Source of the DNA: Marinobacterium arenosum
GTDB lineage: Bacteria > Pseudomonadota > Gammaproteobacteria > Pseudomonadales > Balneatricaceae
Length of the DNA stretch: 64,000 nucleotides
Direction of reading: 5' to 3'
Assembly: GCF_019795155.1 (NCBI RefSeq)
Contig: NZ_JAILYN010000011.1
Location: forward strand, 1-64,000
A program made the translations under genes and the position numbers. Shown here one piece after another: positions 26,470 through 35,425 of the stretch. The number at the start of each line of letters is the position of its first letter. The stretch's first letter is position 1. Under the pieces are notes generated by a model that saw only the letters and a program-made list of their open reading frames with translations, made no database searches and was not told the origin of the DNA.

Positions 26470-26662
26470 AGTAGCAGCCCGCTCAGAGGGCGACCTCCGC
26501 GGACCGTGCCAAGTGCCGGTCGCGGTCGGAGCCCGCTGCTACGGGATCATCCTTTCGTAGCAGCCCGCTCAGAGGGCGATATCCGCGGACCGTGCCAAGT
26601 ACCGGTCGGGTCGGAGCCCGCTGCTTCGGGATCCTGTCGTAGCAGCCCGCTCCGCGGGCGAT
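26470..26662. repeat. REP array (GTAGCAGC family)
   Basis: Three R1 and two opposite R2 copies. Two R1 copies carry loop GCTCAGA in place of GCTCCGA, and the last has the extended 6-bp stem GCCCGC/GCGGGC. Loop inserts are absent here. Confidence 0.88.
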
Positions 26663-26758
26663 GGGGATCGCGGGGGAATCGAATCCGTAAGGTTGCGGCT
26701 GAAGCCGCTTATCTAAAGCGGCTCTTAGCGTCATCCTCCAATTTGGAGTGCCCGCTCC

Positions 26759-26823
26759 TTGTAGGGCGCCACCTGGGGCGCCACCGCCGCCGGCGGTTGG
26801 TCGGCTGAAGCCGACCCTACAGG
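26759..26823. repeat. GTAGGG-type palindromes
   Basis: TGTAGGGCGCCACCTGGGGC is a palindrome, followed by TCGGCTGAAGCCGACCCTAC, an inverted copy of the second palindrome family in this window. Confidence 0.7.
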
Positions 26824-26898
26824 TGCTGTTAGGCGTAGCAGTCCGCCTTTTATGCCCGAGTGTGCTGCGGGCGACGGGTATTTGTTCAGCCGCCCGGG

Positions 26899-28632
26899 CT
26901 ACTTCAACCAGAACGCGATCAGCGTGAACAGCGCGATCATGAACCAGACCAGCGACATCAGTTGCCAGAACAGCAGCGCGTTGGGGTTCTTCTGTTCCGC
27001 TTCGCGCGGGGTCAGGAAATCGGGGTTGGGTTCGGTCAGGTCCTGCATGAAATGGTCGAGGCTGTCATAGCGTTTGGTCGGGTCGATCGCCAGCGCCTTG
27101 GCCAGCGCGCGGTCGAACCAGATCGGGATGATCGGATTGTGACGGTCGGCCGGTATGTAGTTGAGCCGGCTCAGTTGCTGTGGTTTCTCGCAGTTCTCCA
27201 GACCGTCGCCGTAGGGCAGGTGTTGGGTGAAGATCTCGTAGGTGATCGCCGCCAATGAGAACAGGTCGCCCTTGATGCCGGTGTTCTGGCCGAGCCGGAA
27301 CACCGGGTCGGAGTAGTTCATGGTGCCGAGGATCCGGTCGCGGGTCAGCGGCACGAAGATCTCGTTGATGCCGGCCACGTAGACCGAGCCGAAATCGACG
27401 ATCTTGGCCCGGTTGTCCGGGGTGATGATGATATTGCTCGGCTTCAGGTCCTGGTGCAGGGTTTCGCGCTGGTGGAATGCCTTCAGGCCGGTGGCAATCT
27501 GCTTGACCAGCTCGATCGCCTGCGCCGGTTTCGGGTGCGGATTCTCGGCGATCCACTGCTCCAGCGTGACCCCTTCGACCTCCTCCATCAGGTAGTAGAG
27601 AAAGGTCTTGGCGCGGTTGGAGCTATGTACCTTCACCACGTGGGGGCTGTCGATCCGGCTGCCGACCCACTCCTCCATGATGAAGCGCTCGATATAGGCG
27701 GCGTCGTCGCTGAAGTTGTGCGACGGCGTCTTCATCACCCAGACGCTGTCGTCGGCCAGGTCGCGCACCCGGTACAGCTGGCTGCGGTTGCTGGCGTACA
27801 GCTCCTGCTCGATCAGGTAGCCGTCGATCTTCAGGCCCGGCTCCAGCTCCGGCGGGAACGGCAGCTCGGTGAGCCGGTCGGTTACCTCCTCCAGGCTGTG
27901 ATCGGTGAGTTGGTCGACCCGTACCAGCTGGCAGCTCAGGTTGTCGCCGCTGCCGGCCCGGTAGGCGGCGTCGGTCAGCCGCTGGCAGGCCGCCTGCAGG
28001 TCGTCGTCGGCCAGTGCCAGTTGTTTCAGCTGCGACGGTTCCAGATAGTCGTGCACCCCGTCGGTGGTCAGCAGGAACAGGTCGCCCTCCTCGATATCGA
28101 CCCGTCGGTAGTCGATCTCCAGGTGGGTATCCATCCCCATCGCCCGCGACAGGCAACTGTTGCTTTCGCTGAGTTGGGTGATGTGGTCGTCGGTCAGCAG
28201 CTCCAGGTTGTTGTTGCGGATCAGGTAGATCCGGCTGTCGCCGATATGGAACAGGTGGGCAGTGCGCGACTTGATGACCAGCACCGACAGGGTGCAGACA
28301 TGGCCGCGGCTGGTGGACAGGTATTCGTGGCTGCGCGCGTACAGCAGCCGGTTGATGGCGGTCAGCACCTTCTGGGCGGAGGTCTTGACGGTCCAGATGT
28401 CGGGGGTGTCGAAGTAGTCGTTGATAAACTCCTGTACCGCGTACTGGGCCGCTTCGGCACCGGCCTCGGCGGTGCTGACGCCGTCGGCGATCACCGCGCA
28501 GGCGCCCTTGGTGGTCAGCAGGTTACCGTCCGGCTGGTAGAAGCCCAGACAGTCCTCGTTGCGCGCCTTGCGGCCGCGAACGCTCTGTTCGGCGGCGGAA
28601 AGACGCAGATCGCTGGCAAGGTGCATTTCCAT
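26899..28632 (-). CDS. Bifunctional PP2C phosphatase / Ser-Thr protein kinase
   Basis: A 577-residue fusion. Residues about 10-240 are a PP2C phosphatase (GACAVIADGVSTAEAGAEAAQ, HIGDSRIYL, LLTTDGVHDYL). Residues about 260-530 are a Hanks-type kinase (catalytic loop HQDLKPSNIII, DFGSVYV, MEEVEGVTLEQW hinge). The C-terminus has one membrane helix (about 553-574). The gene lies 74 bases past the stop-to-start gap of a nitrate transporter, in the order of P. aeruginosa PA1783-PA1782, so it probably regulates nitrate uptake or assimilation. The start is ATG at 28632, with a second ATG two codons later. Confidence 0.9.
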   Translation of the reverse strand: MEMHLASDLRLSAAEQSVRGRKARNEDCLGFYQPDGNLLTTKGACAVIADGVSTAEAGAEAAQYAVQEFINDYFDTPDIWTVKTSAQKVLTAINRLLYARSHEYLSTSRGHVCTLSVLVIKSRTAHLFHIGDSRIYLIRNNNLELLTDDHITQLSESNSCLSRAMGMDTHLEIDYRRVDIEEGDLFLLTTDGVHDYLEPSQLKQLALADDDLQAACQRLTDAAYRAGSGDNLSCQLVRVDQLTDHSLEEVTDRLTELPFPPELEPGLKIDGYLIEQELYASNRSQLYRVRDLADDSVWVMKTPSHNFSDDAAYIERFIMEEWVGSRIDSPHVVKVHSSNRAKTFLYYLMEEVEGVTLEQWIAENPHPKPAQAIELVKQIATGLKAFHQRETLHQDLKPSNIIITPDNRAKIVDFGSVYVAGINEIFVPLTRDRILGTMNYSDPVFRLGQNTGIKGDLFSLAAITYEIFTQHLPYGDGLENCEKPQQLSRLNYIPADRHNPIIPIWFDRALAKALAIDPTKRYDSLDHFMQDLTEPNPDFLTPREAEQKNPNALLFWQLMSLVWFMIALFTLIAFWLK

Positions 28633-28706
28633 AGCGGGTATCCCAAACGGTTAACCGGGAGCTGCAGGCAGCCCCCGGTCGCTGGTCGGCCGAATTCGGC
28701 TAACCC

Positions 28707-30179
28707 TTATTCAACATCAATCAGCTGTACGGTGCCATCGGGCAGGACTTCCGCCATCTGGCCGCTCGGCTCGTCCATGAACTGGACGAACAGGAACACC
28801 ACCGCGGCGGAGGCGCTGATCACCATGAAGAAGGTGGCGTAGTCGACGAAGCTCAGTACAGTCAGGTAGCAGACCGCACCGACGTTGCCGTAGGCACCGG
28901 CCATGCCGGCGATCTGGCCGGTCATCCGGCGCTTGATCAGCGGCACCACCGCGAACACCGCGCCTTCGCCGGCCTGGACGAAGAACGAGCAGCACATGGT
29001 GGCGATCACCGCGGCCGGAATCCACCAACTGGAGTCGATCTGGCTCAGTACCAGGTAACCCACCGCCAGACCGGCGATCAGCACCGACAGCGCCTTGCGG
29101 CGGCCTATCTTGTCACTCAGGTGACCGCCGGTCGGCCGCGCCACCAGGTTCATGAAGGCGAAACCGGAGGCCAGCAGGCCGGCCTTGACCGGGTCCAGCC
29201 CGTCGAAGGTTTCCAGGAAGAACAGCGGCAGCATGGAGACCACCGCCAGCTCGGAGCCGAAGGTCACGAAGTAGGCCACGTCCAGTACCGCCACCTGCTT
29301 GAACTTGTAGCGCTGGATCTCCGGTACGCCCTCTTTAAGGTTCTCCTCGTTGACGTGGTAGATGGCGCGCAGCTGAACCACGAACAGGCCGACCAGCACC
29401 GCGTAGATGGCGTTGGTGCCGAACGCGTCCAGCAGACCCAGGTTGGTCGGCGACAGCTTCCAGGTCAGTACCGCCAGGGCGGCGTACATCGGGATGTTCA
29501 TCAGGATGTAGAACAGGAAGTCGCCCTTGCTGGTCACCTCCAGGCCACCGCTTTTCTTCGGCTTGAAGTAGGTGGAGCCTTTCGGAGTATTGCGGGCCAG
29601 TTTGTAGTACAGCAGGCCGTAGCAGATGGCGATCACGCCGGTCATGCCCAGCGCATAGCGCCAGCCGTGCTCGCCGCCGAACAGCAGTGCGATGGTCGGC
29701 AGGGTCATCGCGCCGGCGGCGGAACCGAAGTTACCCCAGCCGCCGTAGATCCCTTCGGCGACCCCAACCTGCTTGGCCGGGAACCATTCGCCCACCATCC
29801 GGATGCCGATCACGAAGCCGGCGCCGATAAAGCCGCTCAGGAAGCGCAGGATTGCCAGCTGCTCGTAGGTTTGCGCCGAGGCGAAGCCCAGACAGATCGT
29901 GCCGCCAACCACCAGCAGCATGCTGTAGATGGCACGGGGTCCGTATTTGTCGACCAGCGTGCCGATGACGATTCGCGACGGGATCGTCAGCGCCACGTTA
30001 AGAATCATCAGCGCTTTTACCTCGGCGCTGGTCAGGTCGAACACCTCCTTGATATAGGCCAGCATCGGCGCATGGCTGAACCACACCACGAAGGTGAGGA
30101 AGAAGGCGAACCAGGTGACATGGAGGGTCTTGATCTTGGGATCGCCAAAATCAAGCAACCGCAGGTTGGTGGTAGACAT
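28707..30179 (-). CDS. nasA: MFS nitrate/nitrite transporter, NasA-like
   Basis: A 490-residue member of the nitrate-nitrite porter family of MFS proteins with 12 predicted helices. Family signatures are [14 protein letters not shown] in the first helix pair, [14 protein letters not shown] and [15 protein letters not shown]. The true start is the ATG at 30179 with CAGGAG upstream, not the frame start at 30275. Its neighbour is the PP2C-kinase. An FNR box plus a NarL-like palindrome upstream points to anaerobic, nitrate-responsive control, so a respiratory role is also possible. Confidence 0.87.
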   Translation of the reverse strand: MSTTNLRLLDFGDPKIKTLHVTWFAFFLTFVVWFSHAPMLAYIKEVFDLTSAEVKALMILNVALTIPSRIVIGTLVDKYGPRAIYSMLLVVGGTICLGFASAQTYEQLAILRFLSGFIGAGFVIGIRMVGEWFPAKQVGVAEGIYGGWGNFGSAAGAMTLPTIALLFGGEHGWRYALGMTGVIAICYGLLYYKLARNTPKGSTYFKPKKSGGLEVTSKGDFLFYILMNIPMYAALAVLTWKLSPTNLGLLDAFGTNAIYAVLVGLFVVQLRAIYHVNEENLKEGVPEIQRYKFKQVAVLDVAYFVTFGSELAVVSMLPLFFLETFDGLDPVKAGLLASGFAFMNLVARPTGGHLSDKIGRRKALSVLIAGLAVGYLVLSQIDSSWWIPAAVIATMCCSFFVQAGEGAVFAVVPLIKRRMTGQIAGMAGAYGNVGAVCYLTVLSFVDYATFFMVISASAAVVFLFVQFMDEPSGQMAEVLPDGTVQLIDVE

Positions 30180-30314
30180 GTGACTGCTCCTGAATGTGTT
30201 GCAGCTGAGTTCACGGGTCGGATCTGTGGCTGGGCACAGCCGACGCAGAGGCTCCGCGACCAAGGCGTGGTTCAAGGAGGAGGGTGCCGGGTCGCGGGAG
30301 CATGCGTTAGCGCC

Positions 30315-30356
30315 AAAATAGGCTTATCCGGTTTGGCAGTTGTTGATGTGCATCAA
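30315..30356 (-). promoter_or_regulatory. FNR/Anr/Dnr box and promoter for the nasA-like gene
   Basis: TTGATGTGCATCAA at 30343-30356 is a perfect FNR-type palindrome. On the minus strand a TATTTT -10 hexamer lies at 30315-30320, exactly where a box centred at -41.5 would put it (start near 30308). The leader would be about 130 bases. Confidence 0.85.
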
Positions 30357-30393
30357 CTGCCGGCAGCGCTCGTCGGACGGCGAAAAAGCCCAC

Positions 30394-30409
30394 TACCACC
30401 ATGGGGGTA
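30394..30409. promoter_or_regulatory. Candidate NarL 7-2-7 site
   Basis: TACCACCATGGGGGTA is two inverted TACC heptamers separated by two bases, the arrangement bound by NarL/NarP. It departs from the heptamer consensus at three positions. It lies about 55 bases upstream of the FNR box. Confidence 0.55.
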
Positions 30410-30576
30410 TGTTGGGGTTTGTTATTTAACTGTTTGAATATAAAGGATTTAAAAGTTGATTTTTGAGCCCGTCAGGGAGCTTTTCAAAGCCCTGTGGATA
30501 ATAGGGGGTATCTGCGTAGCCGGGCCGGGCGCTGACAAAAAGAGCCAGAGTCTGGCGGCTGCCAGTTGGCCGGCCA

Positions 30577-30590
30577 ATGACCAAGATCAA
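30577..30590 (+). promoter_or_regulatory. Near-consensus FNR box
   Basis: ATGACCAAGATCAA differs from TTGAYNNNNRTCAA only at the first base. It could serve the candidate RNA that follows on the plus strand, although the expected -10 region is poor. Confidence 0.4.
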
Positions 30591-30609
30591 GTGGGCAGGG
30601 TTCATTGGA

Positions 30610-30844
30610 GGTAGGCGAAAGTTATGCCTTCAGAGGCATAGGCGGGGCCGGGCGAAGCGGCTATCTTGAATACCATTCTCGGCGCCATCGGCCGCACACC
30701 CCTCAGTGTCAGTCGTGTGGCGCGGGTTCAGCTCATAGCATCCCGTTGCTTCTGGTCAGGCGCGGGATGCCAGGCACCTCCTGGCACCCGGTAAGCAAGT
30801 TTAGATTCGACAGAGTCTGTTCCCGCCTACCGGGTTTTTTTTTT
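30610..30844 (+). ncRNA. Candidate structured non-coding RNA with strong terminator
   Basis: No gene on either strand explains this stretch, yet it is rich in exact hairpins. TATGCCT/AGGCATA lies at 30623-30640, GCATCCCG/CGGGATGC at 30738-30770, TGCCAGG/CCTGGCA at 30768-30786, and CCCGGTA/TACCGGG at 30787-30834 runs into ten T residues. The second and third hairpins share three bases and so compete. A near-FNR box lies just upstream. It does not match tmRNA, RNase P, 6S or SRP RNA by eye. The 5' end is a guess. Confidence 0.45.
30787..30844 (+). terminator. Intrinsic terminator with T10 run
   Basis: CCCGGTA at 30787-30793 pairs with TACCGGG at 30828-30834, with a 34-base loop, then ten T residues. 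No coding sequence on the plus strand ends here. Confidence 0.7.
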
Positions 30845-30895
30845 GAGGTTATGAGTTAACAGTTTTGAGCTGACAGAGGCCGATTTTTATAGCTT

Positions 30896-31004
30896 GGTAG
30901 GGTGGGCACGCTTTTGGTGCCCACGCGGACAGTGCCACAGCCCGGCCATGTTCGAATTGTGCAGCTTTGTCGATGGTCGGGTGGGCACCGAAGATCTGCT
31001 CACC
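30896..31004. repeat. 109-bp dispersed element with GTGGGCAC palindromes
   Basis: It begins GGTAGGGTGGGCACGCTTTT and ends with an inverted GGTGGGCACCGAAGAT half. A diverged second copy lies at 43701-43816 and a half copy at 11214-11246. It is non-coding and REP-like (GTAG foot). Confidence 0.75.
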
Positions 31005-31089
31005 AGACACGGCTGAAAGAGTGCCCTCCTTGTAGGAGAAACTCCGACCGCGACGGCTGGGTCCATGTATGCGGCTTCGTCGGGCAGCT

Positions 31090-32358
31090 TTAGCCGCGAC
31101 CTTCGGCGGCCTTTTCGAAGTCCGTGGTCTGTCGCCCGCGGAGCGGGCTGCTACGGGTGGGTGCGTCAACCGTCCGATTCAGCCGCGACCAGGCCAGCAG
31201 CAGTGCCCCCGAGGCCAGCAGGTAGCCCAGGCTGGCGCCGATAAAGCCGGCCTGGTAACCCCACTGACCCATCAACAACGCACCGCCGGCGACCCCGAAC
31301 AGGTTGCCGAAGCGGATGGTGCCCTGGGCGGTGCCGATCAGCCGGCCGTTGCGCGGGCTGTCGGCCAGCCGGATCAGCGAGGCCTGCACCATCGGCAGCA
31401 TCGCCCCCAGACAGACGCCCCAGCCGAAGCGGATCAGCAGCAACGGTAGCCAGTCGCTGTATAGATGGGCCAGGTAGCAGCCGGCCGCCGCCAGCGTGAG
31501 CCAGCTCAGCAACAGCAGGCCGCTGGCCGGCGGGCGCCGGTCGAACAGCCGTCCCCAGCGCGACGCGCTGAGCATCATACCCACTCCGGCGCTGCTGAAC
31601 AGCAGGCCGGTCAGCAGCGGCGTGGCGCCGAGTTGCTGTTCGGCGAACAGCGCGAAGAACGAGCTGGGCATCGCCTTGGCGATCTGCAATAGCAGGATCA
31701 CCGTCAGCAACAGCCCCAGCACCGGCACTGGTTTTTGCACCGCCGGTTCTGCCGGCATATCGGCGCTGGCGTTGCGGGGTGCGCTGCGGTTGTCACCGGT
31801 TAACTTCCAGGCCAGCAGTAGCGTCAGCACCAGGCAGACTGCCGCCGAACTGAGGAAGATCGCCCGGTAGTCCAGCCACTCCACCAATGCGCCGCCCGCC
31901 AGCGGACCCAGGATGGCGCCGGCGGCGGTGGCCGAGGTCAGTTTGCCGACCACCGAGGCGCGCCGCTCGGCGGGGGCGATCGCGGTGGCGAAGCAGAGCG
32001 CGGCGGTGATGATGCCGGCCAGCGCGCCCTGCAGCAGCCGGTAGATCAGCACCTCCCACAGGCTGCTGCTGAAGAACAGCAGCGCCTGGCTCAGCATCAG
32101 GCCGAGCATCGCCCGCAGCACCATCGGCTTGTGGCCGAAGCGGTCGCCGAGCCGGCCCCAGACCGGCGCTGCCAGGCCCGAGACCAACAGCGGCGCGCCG
32201 TAGATCAGCGCACTCCAGAACGCCAGCGCCTGCGGATCTTGCGCCGGCTGCAGCTGGCGCAGGAACAGCGGCCAGAACGGTTCGCTCATCTCCATCGCCG
32301 CGATGGCGATCAACTGGCTCCACCAGAGCAGTCGTACCTGTGTCTGCCAGTCAGTCAT
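31090..32358 (-). CDS. pvsC: MFS exporter of the siderophore cluster (PvsC-like)
   Basis: A 422-residue MFS protein with 12 helices (GAPLLVSGLAAPVWGRLGDRFG is the motif A loop). In vibrioferrin clusters PvsC exports the siderophore. Its ATG overlaps the end of the NIS synthetase gene by eight bases. The last ~22 residues are unusual: a REP palindrome (31131-31154) is read in frame as RSSPLRGRQ, and the frame stops only 41 bases later. The original stop has probably been replaced by REP insertion. Confidence 0.85.
   Translation of the reverse strand: MTDWQTQVRLLWWSQLIAIAAMEMSEPFWPLFLRQLQPAQDPQALAFWSALIYGAPLLVSGLAAPVWGRLGDRFGHKPMVLRAMLGLMLSQALLFFSSSLWEVLIYRLLQGALAGIITAALCFATAIAPAERRASVVGKLTSATAAGAILGPLAGGALVEWLDYRAIFLSSAAVCLVLTLLLAWKLTGDNRSAPRNASADMPAEPAVQKPVPVLGLLLTVILLLQIAKAMPSSFFALFAEQQLGATPLLTGLLFSSAGVGMMLSASRWGRLFDRRPPASGLLLLSWLTLAAAGCYLAHLYSDWLPLLLIRFGWGVCLGAMLPMVQASLIRLADSPRNGRLIGTAQGTIRFGNLFGVAGGALLMGQWGYQAGFIGASLGYLLASGALLLAWSRLNRTVDAPTRSSPLRGRQTTDFEKAAEGRG
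31131..31154. repeat. Single REP inside the 3' end of pvsC
   Basis: A minus-strand R1 copy with GTAG foot and 6-bp stem GCCCGC/GCGGGC around TCC. It is translated as part of the MFS protein tail. Confidence 0.85.
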
Positions 32359-34210
32359 CGTGGTCCATCAATGCCTTCTTCAGTGGGTTGGGGATCGGTT
32401 CGCAGACCGCCTGTTGCGACTGGTCCTGCAGCCGCATGCGGATGAAGGCGGTGCCCGGCCAGGGGGCGTCGAAGAATGCCTGCTGCTCCTGCTGGCGGGC
32501 GGAGTCGCCGTGGCGAACGCCGAACCGTTCGAGGTAACCGTCGAGCAGGCCGGCCAGATCGCGCCAGAGCTGCTCGGCGTTGAGCCCGAACTGGCCGTCC
32601 AGCAGCTCGATCAGCTCACCGAGATGGCTCTGCATCACCGCATGGGAGATGTTGACCCGTGCCTCGGCGCGGCTGTCGACCAGCGTGCTGGCGGCGCTGA
32701 AGGCGATCGGCCAGCCCTGCTCGGCCAGGCTCGACCGGTGGATGCAGACGCCGCCGACATCGCGGTTGATGAAACCGCGCGGCTGGCCGTCGGCGTCCAG
32801 CACCGCCATCAGGTTCTGCTGGTGGGCTTCCAGCGCGATACCGTAGTCCAGATAGAGCTGCAGCACGCCGGCGAACAGCAGGTCGCAGTAGCGCCGGAAC
32901 CAGTCGCGAGCCTGGCCGGCGTTGCCGACCCCGGCCTGGCGCATCAGCTCGATCAGCAGCGGCTGGCCGGACAGCGGCGAGGGCACGAACAGCGCCGCCA
33001 CCACCACCGCCTGTTCATCGTCGGCCAGCAGCCGGCAGGGGTTGCGGCGGAACAGCACCGCCAGGTAGCGGGCGTCGTCCCGGCTCTCGCTGTCGACCTG
33101 CAGATGCAGCCCCAGCTCGTCCCACTGGCAGCGCAGTGCGGTGGCGATATCCGGCCGCTGGCCAAAGATATCCTGCAATACCGCCGAGATGCGCGCGGCG
33201 TTCTCCACCGACGGGCTGGACAGGTTGCGTACCGAGCTGGTCATCTGCGCGGCGACCGGCAGTTTGATATAGGGCGCCTGCCGCGCCTCGGCCGGCGCCA
33301 GGGTGCGGAACGACAGCGTCGGCGCGGCGGCGAAGCGGGCGTCGGTCAGCCGGATCAGCCCCGCGGCCAGTTCGTCGGCGAACCGTTGCGGCAGGTCGTG
33401 CTCCAGCTGCCAGGGGTGGACCGGCAGCGGCAGGTAGTCGTCGTGGTCCGGCAGCTGCCCCTGCCACTGCTGGAACCAGGCCGGGTAGTGCCGGGCGAAC
33501 CAGGCGCGGTAGTCGAGCCCGTCGATCATCCGGCTCAGCTTGGCCAGCGAGCGGTGCACCGCGATTAACGCCAGCGGCACCCGGGCGGCGAACTCGGGGG
33601 CATAGCGCCAGACCTCGTCGAGGCTCAGCCCCAGCTTGGTCTTGCAGCCGGGGTGGTAGGGGTGGCCGACCGCCGCCCACTGCTCCAGCCGGATGCTGCC
33701 GTTGCCGCCGTCCCGGCGCGCCCAGGCCAGCAGGTTGTCGATGCCGTCGGCCTGGCACTGGCGACGGATCTCGGCGTCCTGCCGGCGGCGCCAGGCCAGG
33801 GTCAGCGCCTCGTTGCGCAGGCCGTTGTCCAGTTCGGCGGCGATCCGCTGCCAGGCCGGGTCGGCACTGTCGCCGCGCAGTTCCAGCACCCGCCGCAGCG
33901 CGGTGAGCGGTTCTTCTAAGCCTTCTGCGCCTTCTGCATCTTCTGCGTCGTCGAGCGGCTGCCAGCTCAACTGCTTGAAATCGCTCAGCGCGCCCAGCCG
34001 GTTGAATCGGGCGCCGCTCAACAATAAACGGCCGGCCGGGCTGTCCAGCCGGTATTCGCCCGGTTGCTCGGCCACCGCCTCCATGACCAGCAGCCGTTCG
34101 CGCAACAGACTGCGCAGCAGCCGGAACAGGCCGTTGCGGGCGGCTTCCTTACGGTCTTCACCGCTGACGTTGGGCAGAGGCCGTGCGCCGATGGGGAGGA
34201 TCGCGTTCAT
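32351..34210 (-). CDS. pvsD: NIS siderophore synthetase, IucA/IucC family (PvsD-like)
   Basis: A 619-residue enzyme of the NRPS-independent siderophore synthetase family. The adenylate-forming signature VGHPYHPGCK is at 181-190, PVHPWQLEHDLP is central, and the C-terminal part has an IALEAHQQNLMAVLD and FINRDVGG-type FhuF/IucA fold. These enzymes adenylate a carboxylate and join it to an amine or alcohol. The start at 34210 overlaps the decarboxylase stop (ATGA). An acidic run (DDAEDAEGAEGLEE, 87-100) comes from a nine-base micro-repeat and looks like a local expansion. The B/D assignment follows cluster comparison only. Confidence 0.85.
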   Translation of the reverse strand: MNAILPIGARPLPNVSGEDRKEAARNGLFRLLRSLLRERLLVMEAVAEQPGEYRLDSPAGRLLLSGARFNRLGALSDFKQLSWQPLDDAEDAEGAEGLEEPLTALRRVLELRGDSADPAWQRIAAELDNGLRNEALTLAWRRRQDAEIRRQCQADGIDNLLAWARRDGGNGSIRLEQWAAVGHPYHPGCKTKLGLSLDEVWRYAPEFAARVPLALIAVHRSLAKLSRMIDGLDYRAWFARHYPAWFQQWQGQLPDHDDYLPLPVHPWQLEHDLPQRFADELAAGLIRLTDARFAAAPTLSFRTLAPAEARQAPYIKLPVAAQMTSSVRNLSSPSVENAARISAVLQDIFGQRPDIATALRCQWDELGLHLQVDSESRDDARYLAVLFRRNPCRLLADDEQAVVVAALFVPSPLSGQPLLIELMRQAGVGNAGQARDWFRRYCDLLFAGVLQLYLDYGIALEAHQQNLMAVLDADGQPRGFINRDVGGVCIHRSSLAEQGWPIAFSAASTLVDSRAEARVNISHAVMQSHLGELIELLDGQFGLNAEQLWRDLAGLLDGYLERFGVRHGDSARQQEQQAFFDAPWPGTAFIRMRLQDQSQQAVCEPIPNPLKKALMDHDD

Positions 34211-35412
34211 CCGTGTGCCTCCAGGTAGTGGAAAACCGGGGCCGGGTGGCACAGGAAGTTCTGGTGCGAGATGTTCCAGGCGTAGGCGCCGGCCAGCGGG
34301 AACAGCAGCAGGTCGCCGACCGCCAGCCGCTCGACCAAGCTGTCGCTGGCCAGGATATCCTTCGGCGTGCACAGCTGGCCGGCCACGCTGATTCGCGCCT
34401 GCTGCAACTCGGGCCCGCGACGGCGTTCGCCGGTGCCGGTCAGCACCACGAACGGGTGGCTGTGGCCCTGCGCCGGCGGCAGCCGGAACTGGTGGGTGCC
34501 GCCCCGGCAGATGGCGAACTGCTGGCCGTGATTCTGTTTCAGGTCGAGCACCTCCATCAGGTAGTAGCCGCAGAAGGCGGTCAGGTAGCGGCCCATCTCG
34601 AAGCGTAGCCGCACCCCTTGCAGGCCGGGCTGAGCCACCAGTTCGTGCAGCCCTTCGGCGAAGCGCGACCAGTCGTACTGCTGCTCCGGCTGGCGGTAGT
34701 TGATGCCGATGCCGCCGCCGAGGTTGAGCGTCTTCAGCGCCAGGCCGTGCTGCTGCGCCAACTGCTGGCAGCTCTGCAGGATATGGCCCAGTAGTTGCAG
34801 ATGGCGCTCGGCATCCAGTTGGTGCGACAGCGCGTGCACATGGAAGCCCTGCAGCTCGATCCAGCGGCTGGCCTGGGCGCGCTCGATCACCGCCGGCAGC
34901 GCCTGCGGGTCGATGCCGAAAGCGGTGGCGCAGCCGGCCATGGTCAACCGGGTGCGCATGCTCTCCGGCAGGCTCAGGTTGATCCGCAGCAGTACCGGCG
35001 CCACCTGCTGGCGCGCCTCCGCCTGGGCAATCAGCCGCTCCAGCTCGCCGGCGCTCTCCACATGCAACGCCTCGACGCCCTGTTCCAGCGCCGCGGTGAT
35101 ATCGCTGTCCAACTTGCCCGGCCCGCCGAAGATGAACGGCTTGTCCGCCAGCAGCGGGGTGATCAGCTCCAGCTCGCCGCCGGAGGCGATCTCCAGGCCG
35201 TCGACCTGCGCCGCCACCCGCTGCAGGATCACCGGATTGGGGTTGGCTTTGACTGCGTAGAACAGCTCGACCTGGTTGGGCAGATCAGCCTGCAGCCGTT
35301 GCAGGTGGCTGTCCAGCGCCGGCAGGTCGTAGATGTAGGCCGCCAGCGGATCGGTTTGGGATTGCTGCAACTCAAGGGCCGCCTGTTTGACGGCCTGTGG
35401 GATCTCGATCAC
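34207..35412 (-). CDS. pvsE: PLP-dependent decarboxylase, fold type III (PvsE-like)
   Basis: A 401-residue alanine-racemase-fold decarboxylase. The Schiff-base lysine is Lys55 in FYAVKANPNP, and the phosphate loop is LNLGGGIGINY. In vibrioferrin biosynthesis the equivalent PvsE decarboxylates serine to ethanolamine. A GTG start at 35412 is chosen because AGGAG lies six bases before it; the longer frame from 35541 would overlap the preceding gene. It sits between the two NIS genes, 13 bases after pvsB. Confidence 0.85.
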   Translation of the reverse strand: MIEIPQAVKQAALELQQSQTDPLAAYIYDLPALDSHLQRLQADLPNQVELFYAVKANPNPVILQRVAAQVDGLEIASGGELELITPLLADKPFIFGGPGKLDSDITAALEQGVEALHVESAGELERLIAQAEARQQVAPVLLRINLSLPESMRTRLTMAGCATAFGIDPQALPAVIERAQASRWIELQGFHVHALSHQLDAERHLQLLGHILQSCQQLAQQHGLALKTLNLGGGIGINYRQPEQQYDWSRFAEGLHELVAQPGLQGVRLRFEMGRYLTAFCGYYLMEVLDLKQNHGQQFAICRGGTHQFRLPPAQGHSHPFVVLTGTGERRRGPELQQARISVAGQLCTPKDILASDSLVERLAVGDLLLFPLAGAYAWNISHQNFLCHPAPVFHYLEAHG

Positions 35413-35425
35413 GTTGAACTCCTGA

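Noticed and set aside
30605-30859. 84-codon frame over the candidate RNA
   Set aside because: No conserved features, and it reads through the hairpins and terminator T-run.
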